A stretch of 61,119 nt of DNA from Geofilum rubicundum JCM 15548 (GTDB lineage Bacteria > Bacteroidota > Bacteroidia > Bacteroidales > Marinilabiliaceae), in NCBI RefSeq assembly GCF_000974365.1, contig NZ_BAZW01000025.1, positions 1-61,119 of the forward strand, given 5' to 3'. How positions within the stretch are numbered: the first letter of the stretch is position 1; each line of letters begins with the position of its first letter. Shown piece by piece: positions 1 to 10,536 of the stretch. The notes under the pieces are model-generated. The model ran no database searches. It had not been told where the DNA came from and saw only the letters and a program-made list of their open reading frames with translations. The position numbers and the translations under genes were made by a program.

Positions 1-459
1 ATTCTGGCACAAGCCGGAATGGTCTTTTTTTCAGCAACGGAATACTGGGGCCCCGCCAGTGCCAGCACCCCCGGAGCCGAACCCGGAGAGGTTTGGCGGG
101 AAGTCACTGATATCGCCCCCATGGTCTCAGGCGGTGGCGGCCTTTCTGTTTGGATTAGCCCTGTTCTTAGTGCCAATCTTGAAATTACAGGAGCTTTGCC
201 TTTTAGCGACCAGCTGGACGGCCACGATGTATGGTATAATAGTTGGCCGGATGGTACGGTTCATGAAACAGACCCCTATGACTTCTATTACACGGCCACT
301 GTAGGCGTAACCTTCCTGATTTCAGACAGTCCGTTCAGGAACGACCCACGCTACAACCGAAGAAGTTACACCAAAACAAGACGCTTCTTCCAGCCTAAAA
401 CACGCAGTCGAAGTAGTCGTCCAAGCAGTCACACAAGAAACAGATTTTTATTCTTCTAA
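1..459 (+). CDS. C-terminal part of an outer-membrane beta-barrel-like protein (partial)
   Basis: The reading frame is open from the first base of the window, so the gene begins upstream and only about 152 codons are seen. The visible part alternates polar and hydrophobic residues with many aromatic and glycine residues, as in the strands of a small outer-membrane barrel. It contains a strand-like segment ending in VGVTFLIS and then a basic tail rich in Arg, Ser and Thr that ends RNRFLFF. A terminal Phe is common in outer-membrane proteins. The pattern resembles Bacteroidota barrels of the DUF6089 or general porin kind, but no diagnostic motif is visible and the family is uncertain. A strong hairpin terminator follows at 484-513. 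Confidence 0.5.
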   Translation: MLAQAGMVFFSATEYWGPASASTPGAEPGEVWREVTDIAPMVSGGGGLSVWISPVLSANLEITGALPFSDQLDGHDVWYNSWPDGTVHETDPYDFYYTATVGVTFLISDSPFRNDPRYNRRSYTKTRRFFQPKTRSRSSRPSSHTRNRFLFF

Positions 460-483
460 GCGTGTGAGGACCTGAATAAAAAA

Positions 484-513
484 GAGGCAGTCTTTCGAGA
501 CTGCCTCTTTTTT
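484..513 (+). terminator. Rho-independent terminator after the barrel gene
   Basis: A perfect 10-bp stem (GAGGCAGTCT / AGACTGCCTC) with a TTCG tetraloop is followed by six T. It lies 25 bases past the stop of the first gene and faces the convergent uvrB end. Confidence 0.9.
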
Positions 514-568
514 ATTCGTCCTTTAAAAACCCACAACTCCCCCTTTTCACAGGCTTCTGGCAAATCCA

Positions 569-2581
569 TTACTTTTTATTTTTAAGCAACTCCTGCAATC
601 TGAAAAGTTCGTCCCTATACTGCGCTGCAGATATAAAGTCCAGCTCCTTGGCAGCAGCTTCCATGACCTTTCTGGTTTTTTCAATCGCCTTGCTTAAGGC
701 ATGCTTATCCATGTAAGCAACCACCGGATCTGCAGCCACATCCACCGTTTCGGGTTCAACATAACCTTTCGTCCCTTTTGAGTCCTTACTTCCGGGAATG
801 GTGGCCCCCATTTTACGAACCACCTGTCGCGGTGTTATCCCATTTTCCGCATTGTACCTCAACTGCTTTTCGCGCCTGTAATTGGTGGCGTCCATGGTTT
901 CTTTCATGGATCTGGTGATGGTATCTGCATACATAATCACCCTTCCGTTCAAATTTCGGGCAGCACGTCCCGAAGTCTGCGTTAGCGACCGGGCTGAACG
1001 CAGAAAACCTTCCTTGTCCGCATCCAGTATCGCCACCAGCGAAACCTCCGGTAAATCCAATCCTTCCCGCAGCAAATTAACCCCCACCAACACGTCAAAA
1101 GCCCCTTCCCGAAGCCCCTCCATAATCTTTACCCGATCGAGGGTATCCACGTCCGAATGAATATACTCGCATTTCACCCCCATTCGTCCGAGGTAAACAG
1201 TGAGCTCCTCCGCCATACGTTTGGTCAGCGTGGTGACCAAAACCCGTTCAGATTTATCACTTCTGATCCTTATCTCCTCCAACAAATCATCCATCTGATT
1301 GAGACTTGGGCGCACCTCAATCTCTGGATCTGGCAATCCGGTGGGACGTATGACCTGCTCCACCATGACACCTTCACTTTTAGCCAACTCGTAATCTGCA
1401 GGGGTGGCACTCACATAAATGGTGCTTTTGGCCAGTTGTTCAAACTCATCAAATTTCAACGGCCTGTTATCCAATGCAGAAGGAAGTCTAAAACCATATT
1501 CTACCAGATTCTGTTTTCGGCTAAAATCCCCGCCATACATGGCACGTATTTGCGGGATGGTTACGTGACTTTCATCAATGACTGTTAGAAAGTCCTTGGG
1601 AAAGTAATCCAAAAGGCAGAAAGGACGGGTACCGGGCAGGCGACCATCGAAATAGCGACTATAGTTCTCAATACCCGGACAGTGTCCCAATTCCCGAATC
1701 ATCTCCAGATCATAATTCACCCGCTCCTCCAGACGTTTGGCTTCCAGTTTTTTACCTTCATTCCTCATCTGCTCCAGATGAAGCACCAAATCATCCTGTA
1801 TGTGATGAATGGCTTCATGAATGCGCTCTTTGGTTGTAACAAAAATATTGGCCGGGTAGATTAAAAACTGATCATGAGATTCCAATTTGATGTTATTTAT
1901 GGGATCAAAAGTCTCTATACTCTCTACTTCATCCCCCCAAAATATCACCCGGCAAGCATGATCTGCATATGCCAAAAATATATCTACGGTATCTCCCTTG
2001 ACCCGGAAATGTCCCCGGTTAAATTCAATTTCATTTCGGGAATAGAGACTGTCCACCAGCCTTCTTAAGAATTGATTTCGCCCCAACTGTTCTCCCTTCT
2101 TAAAACTGATCACATTGGAGTGAAAATCTTCAGGGTTACCAATACCATAAATACAGGAGACGGAAGAAACCACTATGACATCCCTTCGACCCGACAATAA
2201 AGCGGAAGTGGTGCTTAAGCGCAACTTTTCAATTTCGTCGTTAATGGCCAGATCTTTCTCGATATAGGTATCAGTGACTGGCAAATAGGCTTCAGGTTGA
2301 TAGTAATCGTAATAAGAAACAAAATATTCTACCGCATTATTGGGAAAAAACTGTCGGAACTCCCCGTATAGCTGAGCAGCCAATGTTTTATTGTGACTTA
2401 GAACCAAAACCGGCCGATCAAGTGATTCAATCACATTGGCAATGGTAAATGTTTTTCCCGATCCGGTGACTCCCAGCAAAGTTTGGTAGTCGCTACCCAT
2501 CTTAAAACCTTCCAGCAATTGTCGAATGGCTTCCGGCTGATCACCGGTTGGTTTAAAATCAGATTCTAGTCTAAAACCCAT
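569..2581 (-). CDS. uvrB: UvrABC system protein B
   Basis: This is the excision-repair helicase-like subunit that receives damaged DNA from UvrA and loads UvrC. The 670-residue length is normal for the family. The Walker A motif GVTGSGKT is at residues 37-44, followed by the aromatic beta-hairpin region (YYDYYQPEAYLP, about residue 100) that clamps one DNA strand. Helicase motifs follow in the second half (VIDESH, then the SGRAARN segment). The C-terminal UVR coiled-coil domain that contacts UvrC is present (about residues 630-665). The start MGFRLESDFKPTGDQP matches the family start. Only 8 bases separate it from the dapF stop upstream on the same strand, so the two genes are probably cotranscribed. 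The frame is intact. Confidence 0.98.
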   Translation of the reverse strand: MGFRLESDFKPTGDQPEAIRQLLEGFKMGSDYQTLLGVTGSGKTFTIANVIESLDRPVLVLSHNKTLAAQLYGEFRQFFPNNAVEYFVSYYDYYQPEAYLPVTDTYIEKDLAINDEIEKLRLSTTSALLSGRRDVIVVSSVSCIYGIGNPEDFHSNVISFKKGEQLGRNQFLRRLVDSLYSRNEIEFNRGHFRVKGDTVDIFLAYADHACRVIFWGDEVESIETFDPINNIKLESHDQFLIYPANIFVTTKERIHEAIHHIQDDLVLHLEQMRNEGKKLEAKRLEERVNYDLEMIRELGHCPGIENYSRYFDGRLPGTRPFCLLDYFPKDFLTVIDESHVTIPQIRAMYGGDFSRKQNLVEYGFRLPSALDNRPLKFDEFEQLAKSTIYVSATPADYELAKSEGVMVEQVIRPTGLPDPEIEVRPSLNQMDDLLEEIRIRSDKSERVLVTTLTKRMAEELTVYLGRMGVKCEYIHSDVDTLDRVKIMEGLREGAFDVLVGVNLLREGLDLPEVSLVAILDADKEGFLRSARSLTQTSGRAARNLNGRVIMYADTITRSMKETMDATNYRREKQLRYNAENGITPRQVVRKMGATIPGSKDSKGTKGYVEPETVDVAADPVVAYMDKHALSKAIEKTRKVMEAAAKELDFISAAQYRDELFRLQELLKNKK

Positions 2582-2589
2582 GTGTAAAT

Positions 2590-3401
2590 TTATTTCATCA
2601 ATTCCAAACCCTCTCCCCGGGTTATTTCTCCCTTAAAAACGAAGGTTGCGGGACCTTCCAGCCAAATATCCTTATAGCCCTGATCTCCCAATGGGGTGAA
2701 TTCAACTTTTAACTGTCCTCCCCGAACATTAACCTGATAATTTCGAATTTGGCGGTTTTTATAATAGTCTGTTAACACAGAAGCCACACATCCGGTACCA
2801 CACGACCACGTTTCATCCTCTACCCCTCGCTCATAGGTCCTTACCGAAATGTCCCCCTCTGATTGGGAGGTAACAAAATTCACATTACACCCACCTTCTC
2901 CAAACACCTTATTGTTACGGAGCTTCTGCCCAGGGTAAACACATCCACGGCATCAAGATCTTCGGTATAGCTGACAAAGTGCGGGGAACCTGTATTCAGA
3001 AAGTAACCGCCGGCCATTTCTTCAATTCCTGAAACATCAATCATTTTTAACCGAATGTGCTCTGGATCGTACCCCGCTTCATGCAAACCATCAATCGCCT
3101 CGAATTCAAACAACTCTCCGGTCGGGACCAGCCCCAGTTTATGGGCAAAGGCCACGATACACCTTCCCCCATTGCCGCACATGGTGCTTTCATTACCATC
3201 ACTGTTGTAATAACGCATGGAAAAAGTATGCTTCTTCGACTTTTCCAACAACATGAAGCCATCGGCCCCCACCCCAAACCTTCGATGACAAATATATTTC
3301 ACAAAAAGGGTGTCATTCGCATCAAAGGCCCCGTCCCTGTTGTCAACAATTACAAAATCATTGCCGGTACCATGGTATTTATGAAAAGTCGTGTTCTGCA
3401 T
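2590..3401 (-). CDS. dapF: Diaminopimelate epimerase, frame broken by a 1-base loss
   Basis: DapF interconverts LL- and meso-diaminopimelate for lysine and peptidoglycan synthesis. Both catalytic cysteines are visible: CGNGGRC (first Cys at residue 75) and SCGTGC in the C-terminal half. The reading frame breaks near 2920-2926, where the gene strand reads AGAAGCTCCG. Restoring one base (A or C) gives the expected LGR-x-L-RNNKVFGEGG continuation and a protein of 270 residues, normal for DapF. The start at 3401 (MQNTTFHKYHGTGNDF) matches the family. The longer upstream frame would overlap the promoter box at 3435-3442. This is an essential gene in most bacteria, so the break is probably a sequence error. 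It lies upstream of uvrB with an 8-base gap. Confidence 0.93.
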
Positions 3402-3434
3402 TTCTTCTTGTATAAATTCGAATATTACTGACCA

Positions 3435-3442
3435 CAAAGATA
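3435..3442 (-). promoter_or_regulatory. Probable -7 box of dapF
   Basis: The minus strand reads TATCTTTG, matching the Bacteroidota TAnnTTTG element, 34 bases upstream of the dapF ATG. No clear TTTG is seen at the expected -33 position. Confidence 0.5.
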
Positions 3443-3622
3443 CATAAGCGTAACAATATGTCCACTGAATCAATGGTAAAATTACTTTTCAAAACTTTCG
3501 ACAAGGCTGAATTTGATTGTGCGAAACATCTGTTCAAAATCCAAAAAACGACAATTAATCTATAATCGGAGGCATTTAGTCAAAGAATTTAAGCCAGGCT
3601 TAAAAAAATGGTGATATTTGAA

Positions 3623-3654
3623 TTGACAAAAGAACGATATTGTATTATTTTTTG
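3623..3654 (+). promoter_or_regulatory. Promoter-like pair ahead of the hairpin RNA candidate
   Basis: TTGAC at 3623-3627 is followed, 20 bases after the TTG, by TATTTTTTG ending at 3654. This is the Bacteroidota consensus except for one extra T in the -7 element. The predicted start of transcription falls at about 3661, immediately before the hairpin. Confidence 0.45.
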
Positions 3655-3659
3655 GTTAA

Positions 3660-3742
3660 ATAAAAAAAGCCCCCTGTGGTTATCTTTTCGGTTTTGGTTA
3701 AGGGTTAGGGTTTCCGAGAGAAAAGCAGGGGGCTATTTTTTA
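3660..3742 (+). ncRNA. Candidate small structured RNA with built-in terminator
   Basis: A 9-bp perfect stem (AGCCCCCTG at 3668-3676 with CAGGGGGCT at 3726-3734) closes a 49-base interior. Inside it a second helix can form (TTTTCGG with CCGAGAG, using G-U pairs), leaving a loop that contains GGTTAAGGGTTAGGG. The 3' arm is followed by ATTTTTT. A promoter-like pair lies just upstream. On the opposite strand the stem is followed by seven T and a TATTTTTG box lies at 3788-3781, so transcription could instead run leftward. I do not recognise a known RNA family. It could also be only a terminator. Confidence 0.4.
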
Positions 3743-4017
3743 GTTATTCTTTCTACGTTCCGACCTTCCCATGCCGTTATCAAAAATAACGATCAACTCT
3801 TATAAAACAGGTACATACATTCAACCCATCAAGCCAGCATCTTTAACAAGTTTTAAGCCGGTATCTCAACTGTCAGGTTCTCTCCTTTCCTATTTCTCAA
3901 TTTGTTTTAATTCCTGTTTATTACGGTGATATTGAACACATGCAGTTAAAATCTGTTAAACCATATCCCAAGGCATACATTTTGATGATTGACAAGAAAA
4001 CCTTTAAAAAATTCGTT

Positions 4018-5483
4018 ATGAATCCAAAGCAATTATTTACCACATTTGCCATAGCTATTATAGGCGCTTTTATTGGTGTTCTTACGTTTACCGTTTTTAT
4101 AGATAATGAACCCAGAACCGTTGAGGTTCCGGTACAGGTAGAACATGCCGCGCGCTATGCCAATCTGCCTCTGCACCGCAGGGGGGGCTGCCCGACCTGA
4201 CTTTTGCTGCTGAAAATTCAGTCCACGCCGTTGTCCACGTGCAAACCAAAGGCCGGGCCACAACTTCCGGTCAGGGATACCCCAACCATCCCCTGTTTGA
4301 GTTTTTCTTCGGTCCCAACGGTGGCATGCAGCAAAACCCCCAACAGCCGGTACTTGGCTCCGGATCAGGTGTTATACTATCCGATGACGGGTTTATTGTA
4401 ACCAACAATCACGTTATTGACAGAGCCGATGAGATTGAAGTCATCTTAAATGACAAAAGAACCTTCAAGGCAGTAAAGGTCGGCGCTGATCCAACCACGG
4501 ATATTGCCCTTCTGAAAATAGAAGCATCCGATTTGCCCCATATGACCTTTGGTAATTCAGATGCCCTGAAAATTGGTGAGTGGGTTTTAGCGGTGGGTAA
4601 CCCGTTTAATCTGACATCGACGGTAACAGCCGGTATTGTCAGTGCCAAATCAAGAAGCATTCAAATTCTGGGGCAAATGAGCATCGAAGCTTTCATACAG
4701 ACCGATGCAGCAGTCAATCCGGGCAACAGCGGTGGTGCATTGGTAAATACCCAGGGCGAATTGGTAGGCATCAATACGGCCATAGCTTCCCGAACCGGGT
4801 CTTTTTCGGGATACTCCTTTGCAGTTCCCGTCAGCATTGTTGAGAAGGTGGTCTCTGACCTGATGGAATTCGGAGAAGTACAAAGAGGTCTTATTGGTGT
4901 AAATATCCGCGAAATGGATAATGAATTAGCCAATGAATTGAACATGGACCGTGCCCGGGGTGTTTATGTAGCAGAAGTGATTGTTGACGGCGGTGCCGAT
5001 GCAGCAGGTATCAAAAGCGGAGATGTGATCATATCCGTTAACGGAGAGGCTGTTAACACAGTCCCTCAGCTTCAGGAACGCGTTAGCCGTCATCGTCCCG
5101 GAAATAATGTGCAAGTTGAAGTAATTCGGGATGGAAAAAGAAAACCTTTTACCGTAACTTTACGTAATATTCACGGTAATACGGATGTTGTTAAAACATC
5201 ATCAAAACTGGAGAACCTTGGAGCGACGTTTGAAAGCCTTAGTGATGCTGACAAGCAAAGACTTAGAATCAGGAATGGATTAAGAGTGACCAACGTTACA
5301 TCCGGAAAATTCCGTGACGCCGGTATTCAGGATGGCTATATTATTACTCAGGCCAACCGTGTACCTATTAATAGTGAAGAAGATTTAAAGAAAGTAATAG
5401 AAGTGCTGAACGAAGGTTTATTCCTTACAGGATTGTATCCCAACGGCCAGGTGACGTATTATGCCATCAACCTGCAGGATTAA
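4018..5483 (+). CDS. HtrA/DegQ-type periplasmic serine protease, frame broken by a 1-base loss
   Basis: This is an envelope quality-control protease of the S1C family. After a short N-terminal membrane anchor (about residues 9-30) come the trypsin-like domain and two PDZ-like regions. The catalytic triad is visible as NNHVI (His), TTDIALL (Asp) and GNSGGAL (Ser). The first PDZ domain starts near RGLIGVNI, and the second is a shorter C-terminal one with GYIITQANR. The frame breaks after 4173, where CTCTGCACCG should read CTCTGGCACCG. With the lost G restored the protein has 488 residues and runs PLAPQGGLPDLTFAAENSV, the usual mature start of Bacteroidota HtrA. The start at 4018 (MNPKQLFTTF) is preferred over two upstream in-frame ATGs because it directly precedes the anchor. 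Confidence 0.92.
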
Positions 5484-5511
5484 TAAATAGCACCTGAACA
5501 CAGCATGGGTA

Positions 5512-5542
5512 TTGCTTTACTGAATAAAATGTAGTAATTTCG
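5512..5542 (+). promoter_or_regulatory. Promoter of the primary sigma factor gene
   Basis: TTG at 5512-5514, a 20-base spacer and TAATTTCG at 5535-5542 form a close match to the Bacteroidota promoter (TTTG, then TAnnTTTG). It lies 21 bases before the start codon. A strong GGAGGG Shine-Dalgarno at 5554-5559, uncommon in this phylum, sits 3 bases before the ATG. Confidence 0.6.
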
Positions 5543-5562
5543 CGCCGTATTTTGGAGGGAAC

Positions 5563-6423
5563 ATGAGACAATTAAAAATAACAAAATCAATCACCAATCG
5601 CGAAAGCGCTTCGTTGGATAAATATCTTCAGGAGATCGGTCGTGAAGAACTCATATCTGTCGAGGAAGAAGTTGAACTGGCACAGCGCATTAAGAAAGGC
5701 GATCAGGCTGCTCTTGAAAAACTGACCAGGGCCAACCTGCGATTTGTGGTTTCAGTAGCCAAGCAATACCAAAATCAGGGCTTAAGCTTACCTGACCTTA
5801 TTAATGAAGGTAATTTGGGATTGATTAAAGCAGCTGAGAAATTTGATGAAACCAGAGGTTTTAAATTTATCTCTTATGCTGTTTGGTGGATTCGTCAGTC
5901 AATTTTACAAGCTTTGGCAGAACAGTCAAGGATTGTGCGACTGCCATTGAACCAGGTAGGTTCATTGAATAAGATCAACAAGGCCTACTCAAAGTTTGAG
6001 CAAGAGCATGAACGAAAACCTTCACCAGAAGAATTGGCAGACCAGCTGGAGCTTCCTGCTGACAAAGTGGCCGATACTTTAAGGGTGGCCGGCCGCCATA
6101 TATCGGTGGATGCTCCCTTTGTTGAAGGTGAAGATAATAGTTTGCTGGATGTTTTAGTCAATAGCGACTCTCCTAACGCGGACCGTGCCTTGATTAATGA
6201 ATCGTTGGCCAAGGAAATTGAGCGTGCATTAGCCACGCTGACCGAACGGGAAAGTGATATCATTAAGCTGTTCTTTGGCATTGGCTGTCAGGAGATGACA
6301 CTTGAGGAAATTGGTGAACGATTTGGCTTGACACGCGAAAGGGTTCGTCAGATAAAAGAAAAAGCCATTCGTCGGTTAAGACATACGTCCAGAAGTAAGC
6401 TTTTAAAATCTTATTTAGGATAA
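5563..6423 (+). CDS. rpoD: Primary RNA polymerase sigma factor, Bacteroidota short form
   Basis: This sigma-70 family protein directs RNA polymerase to housekeeping promoters. It has 286 residues and lacks the large region 1.1 found in Proteobacteria, which is typical of the Bacteroidota housekeeping sigma. Region 1.2 begins with [12 protein letters not shown]. Region 2 contains [15 protein letters not shown] and the -10 reading segment [12 protein letters not shown]. Region 3 follows. Region 4.2 carries the helix-turn-helix ([18 protein letters not shown]) that reads the -33 element. The gene is monocistronic between its own promoter (5512-5542) and a hairpin terminator (6447-6477). The frame is intact. 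Confidence 0.97.
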   Translation: MRQLKITKSITNRESASLDKYLQEIGREELISVEEEVELAQRIKKGDQAALEKLTRANLRFVVSVAKQYQNQGLSLPDLINEGNLGLIKAAEKFDETRGFKFISYAVWWIRQSILQALAEQSRIVRLPLNQVGSLNKINKAYSKFEQEHERKPSPEELADQLELPADKVADTLRVAGRHISVDAPFVEGEDNSLLDVLVNSDSPNADRALINESLAKEIERALATLTERESDIIKLFFGIGCQEMTLEEIGERFGLTRERVRQIKEKAIRRLRHTSRSKLLKSYLG

Positions 6424-6446
6424 CATATTATTTTGAATTGTAAGTA

Positions 6447-6477
6447 AAGGGCTGATTCTTTCGAATCAGCCCTTTTT
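6447..6477 (+). terminator. Terminator of the sigma factor gene
   Basis: A perfect 12-bp stem (AAGGGCTGATTC / GAATCAGCCCTT) with a TTTC loop is followed by a T run, 23 bases past the rpoD stop. The opposite strand has only a short T run. Confidence 0.9.
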
Positions 6478-6504
6478 AACTTTCTCCATCACCGAACCAT
6501 CACA

Positions 6505-7599
6505 TCATCCAAACATTTCATTCAGCCCCCCACATTCTTTTTCCCAATTTAATTTATCCACAGCCTCCTTTAATGAATGTTTCCATTTGTCACGAAGTGG
6601 GGCATCTTCACAGGCCTTCTGAATAGCTTTGGCAATTTCTTCAGGGTCAAGACTGCTCACCAATAGTCCAGTCTGGTATTGATTAACAATTTCAGCCATA
6701 TCCGGGAAGGAAGTCGCTATAACGGGCAAACCCAGAGCTGGATAATCAAAGATCCGATTGGGTAAGGAATGGTAGTAATTTAAGCCCATATTTTCTAAAA
6801 TGCACAACCCCACATGCGCCTGGGCCGCTTCAGCAGCCAAAGCCTCAAAGGGGAGCTGGCCCGTAAAGCGCACCCGATCTTCAAGGCCCAACACCTTTAC
6901 CAAATCATGCAATTCCGTTTCCTCATCACCTGATCCTGCAATGACCATCCGGTAATTGGGCAAAAACAACAAAGCCCTGACCGACTCCTTCAATCCCCTC
7001 CCGACATTTAATGCCCCCTGATAATACACCACAGCTTGTTCAGAAACCGGCCTGATTTCCATCACATGAACCGGCGTATTTGGTACGTTACGAATCAATT
7101 TAAAATTTCTGCCATATTTTTTTCTGTAAATTTCAACAATTCCCTGTGAGACCGTCATCCCTTCATCCACCATCGGTACCAAAAAGGACTCCAACCTCAG
7201 CCAGAACCACTTTACAAAAGTTTTATGGCGAATTTCGGGCACCTCCGGAAAGTACTCATGGCTATCAAAAACAACAGGAATCCTTTTCAATTTACCGGCC
7301 AAACAGGCGGCCGCTAAGGTATCTAAATCAACCGCCACCAATTTATCCGCCTTTTGTCCCAACAAATAAATAAACAACCGAAAGTTGAGCGCCGCATAAA
7401 AAAGAGGTCCCTTATTAAACAGCAGTTTAAAGCGTCGTATAACTCCGGGACGACCTGCTGGTATATCCCCCCCCGGCCATTGGCGCCCCAAAAGCAGTAC
7501 TTTCCAACCTAAATCCTCCAGATACCCGGAAAGTTTGGTCACCCGGTTGTCGGTAACCAGATTATTGCTGACCGTTATAATTATCCGCTTACGCTTCAT
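6505..7599 (-). CDS. Glycosyltransferase family 4-type enzyme
   Basis: This is a 364-residue GT-B fold protein. The N-terminal half has the start MKRKRIIITVSNNLVTDNRV and the segment VFDSHEYFPEVPEIR. The C-terminal nucleotide-sugar domain contains YYQGALNVGRGL, then VIAGSGDEE, VRFTGQLPFE and the donor-binding stretch PNRIFDYPALGLPVIATSFPD with the E of DMAEIV. These are hallmarks of GT4 enzymes that add sugars to surface polysaccharide or glycolipids. The acceptor cannot be inferred because no other polysaccharide genes lie beside it. It follows gyrB on the same strand but is separated from it by a terminator (7626-7652). Confidence 0.88.
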   Translation of the reverse strand: MKRKRIIITVSNNLVTDNRVTKLSGYLEDLGWKVLLLGRQWPGGDIPAGRPGVIRRFKLLFNKGPLFYAALNFRLFIYLLGQKADKLVAVDLDTLAAACLAGKLKRIPVVFDSHEYFPEVPEIRHKTFVKWFWLRLESFLVPMVDEGMTVSQGIVEIYRKKYGRNFKLIRNVPNTPVHVMEIRPVSEQAVVYYQGALNVGRGLKESVRALLFLPNYRMVIAGSGDEETELHDLVKVLGLEDRVRFTGQLPFEALAAEAAQAHVGLCILENMGLNYYHSLPNRIFDYPALGLPVIATSFPDMAEIVNQYQTGLLVSSLDPEEIAKAIQKACEDAPLRDKWKHSLKEAVDKLNWEKECGGLNEMFG

Positions 7600-7625
7600 A
7601 TCATTTAATATTCAGGCCAATAAAA

Positions 7626-7652
7626 AACCTTCCTGAATGACTCAGGAAGGTT
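7626..7652 (-). terminator. Terminator of gyrB
   Basis: A perfect 11-bp stem (AACCTTCCTGA / TCAGGAAGGTT) with a 5-base loop is followed on the minus strand by a TTTTTTA tract, about 47 bases past the gyrB stop. Confidence 0.85.
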
Positions 7653-7698
7653 GTAATATTTTATTTAAACAATACCATTGTGACCAATGTATAAAAGA

Positions 7699-9671
<1,973 letters not shown>

Positions 9672-9712
9672 TTATAATTGAATTAATCTTCCGCCTTTTT
9701 TTGGAAGAGCCA

Positions 9713-9720
9713 CAAATATA
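9713..9720 (-). promoter_or_regulatory. Probable -7 box of gyrB
   Basis: The minus strand reads TATATTTG, 48 bases upstream of the gyrB ATG and an exact TAnnTTTG match. No good -33 element is visible. The 285-base gap to the divergent NusG-like gene contains nothing else I can name. Confidence 0.45.
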
Positions 9721-9950
9721 GCAATAATTAAGCTGAAAGACTGCTTTCGCCGGTCTTTTTTATTAACAGCTCACATTTCACAAACCATTCATTATCTGAA
9801 AAATAAAACATTCGGAAGAAACAATTTGCAAAAATTGTGAATAACCTTTACTCCCAAAAATCGCTTGTTTGAAATTCTCAAAACAGCAAATGATATTTGT
9901 ATCCATAATTCTCGTTTTAAAAGTCAATAATTTCTATTTTTGACCCGAAA

Positions 9951-10490
9951 ATGAATTTGACCGATTTGAAAACGACCGATACAGATAGTGCACACTGGTA
10001 CGCACTTTATACAAAGTCAAGAGCAGAGAAAAAAGTACTGGACCAGTTTATCCAAATGGGGATAAAAGCTTATCTGCCACTCAAAAGAGAACTCCGGCAA
10101 TGGAGCGATCGCAAAAAATGGGTAGAAAGTCCGGTAATTAATTCCTACATCTTTATTAAAATCCCTTTAAATGACTACAAGCGGGTGTTTGATGTCAGAG
10201 GTGTTGTGGCTTACGTCTCCTACAAAGGGAAAGCTGTAATTATTCCGGAAAGAGAAATGGAAGCCATGCGCAGAACGGTGGACAATAAATTGAGCTTCAG
10301 TGTGGAAACAGGAGAGATAAAAAAGGGACAAACGGTAACCGTCACATCTGGTCCATTAAAGGGTGTGAGTGGCACTGTAACGGATATCAGAGGGCAAAAG
10401 AAACTCTACCTGAGCATTAGTCAGATCGGTTACACCCTGGTGGTTAATCTGGACAACGATACGGTAACCGAAAAATCGGCCAACGAATAG
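9951..10490 (+). CDS. NusG/UpxY-family transcription antiterminator, orphan
   Basis: This 179-residue specialised NusG paralogue has an N-terminal NGN domain (HWYALYTKSRAEKKV at about residues 15-30, then SYIFIKIPLNDY) and a C-terminal KOW domain (GQTVTVTSGPLKGVSGTV at about residues 125-145). In Bacteroides, such UpxY-type proteins ride on RNA polymerase through the leader of the capsule operon that they begin. Here no polysaccharide operon follows: the next gene is a convergent permease. It may act in trans or be a relic of a lost operon. An 11-bp inverted repeat overlaps its 3' end (10473-10516). The housekeeping NusG normally sits beside secE and rplK, which are absent here, so this is probably the specialised type. 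Confidence 0.85.
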   Translation: MNLTDLKTTDTDSAHWYALYTKSRAEKKVLDQFIQMGIKAYLPLKRELRQWSDRKKWVESPVINSYIFIKIPLNDYKRVFDVRGVVAYVSYKGKAVIIPEREMEAMRRTVDNKLSFSVETGEIKKGQTVTVTSGPLKGVSGTVTDIRGQKKLYLSISQIGYTLVVNLDNDTVTEKSANE

Positions 10491-10516
10491 GTTGATCACC
10501 ATCCATTGGCCGATTT
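10473..10516 (+). other. Perfect 11-bp inverted repeat spanning the stop of the NusG-like gene
   Basis: AAATCGGCCAA (10473-10483) and TTGGCCGATTT (10506-10516) are perfectly complementary with a 22-base loop that contains the stop codon. There is no long T tract after it on the plus strand, so it is a weak terminator at best, perhaps shared by the convergent permease. Confidence 0.6.
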
Positions 10517-10536
10517 CAAGGCACCTTTAAAATCCA

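Larger units (their letters stand above)
3402..4017. other. 616-base intergenic region between dapF and htrA
   Basis: The gap between the divergent dapF and htrA genes contains no convincing protein gene. A 65-codon frame at 3608 has no recognisable features and overlaps the hairpin element described at 3660-3742. The rest is AT-rich. A minus-strand promoter-like box (TATTTTTG, 3788 to 3781) lies to the right of the hairpin. Confidence 0.6.

Noticed and set aside
882-2068. Several plus-strand frames of 60-143 codons opposite uvrB
   Set aside because: They are antisense shadows of an intact, clearly recognised gene and show no family features or start signals.
3708-3724. Telomere-like GGGTTAGGGTTT stretch
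   Set aside because: Only two units are present and they lie in the loop of a hairpin; there is no array or chromosome-end context.
3608-3805. 65-codon ORF in the dapF-htrA gap
   Set aside because: No family pattern is visible, and it overlaps the hairpin element and its terminator, which fit a non-coding signal better.
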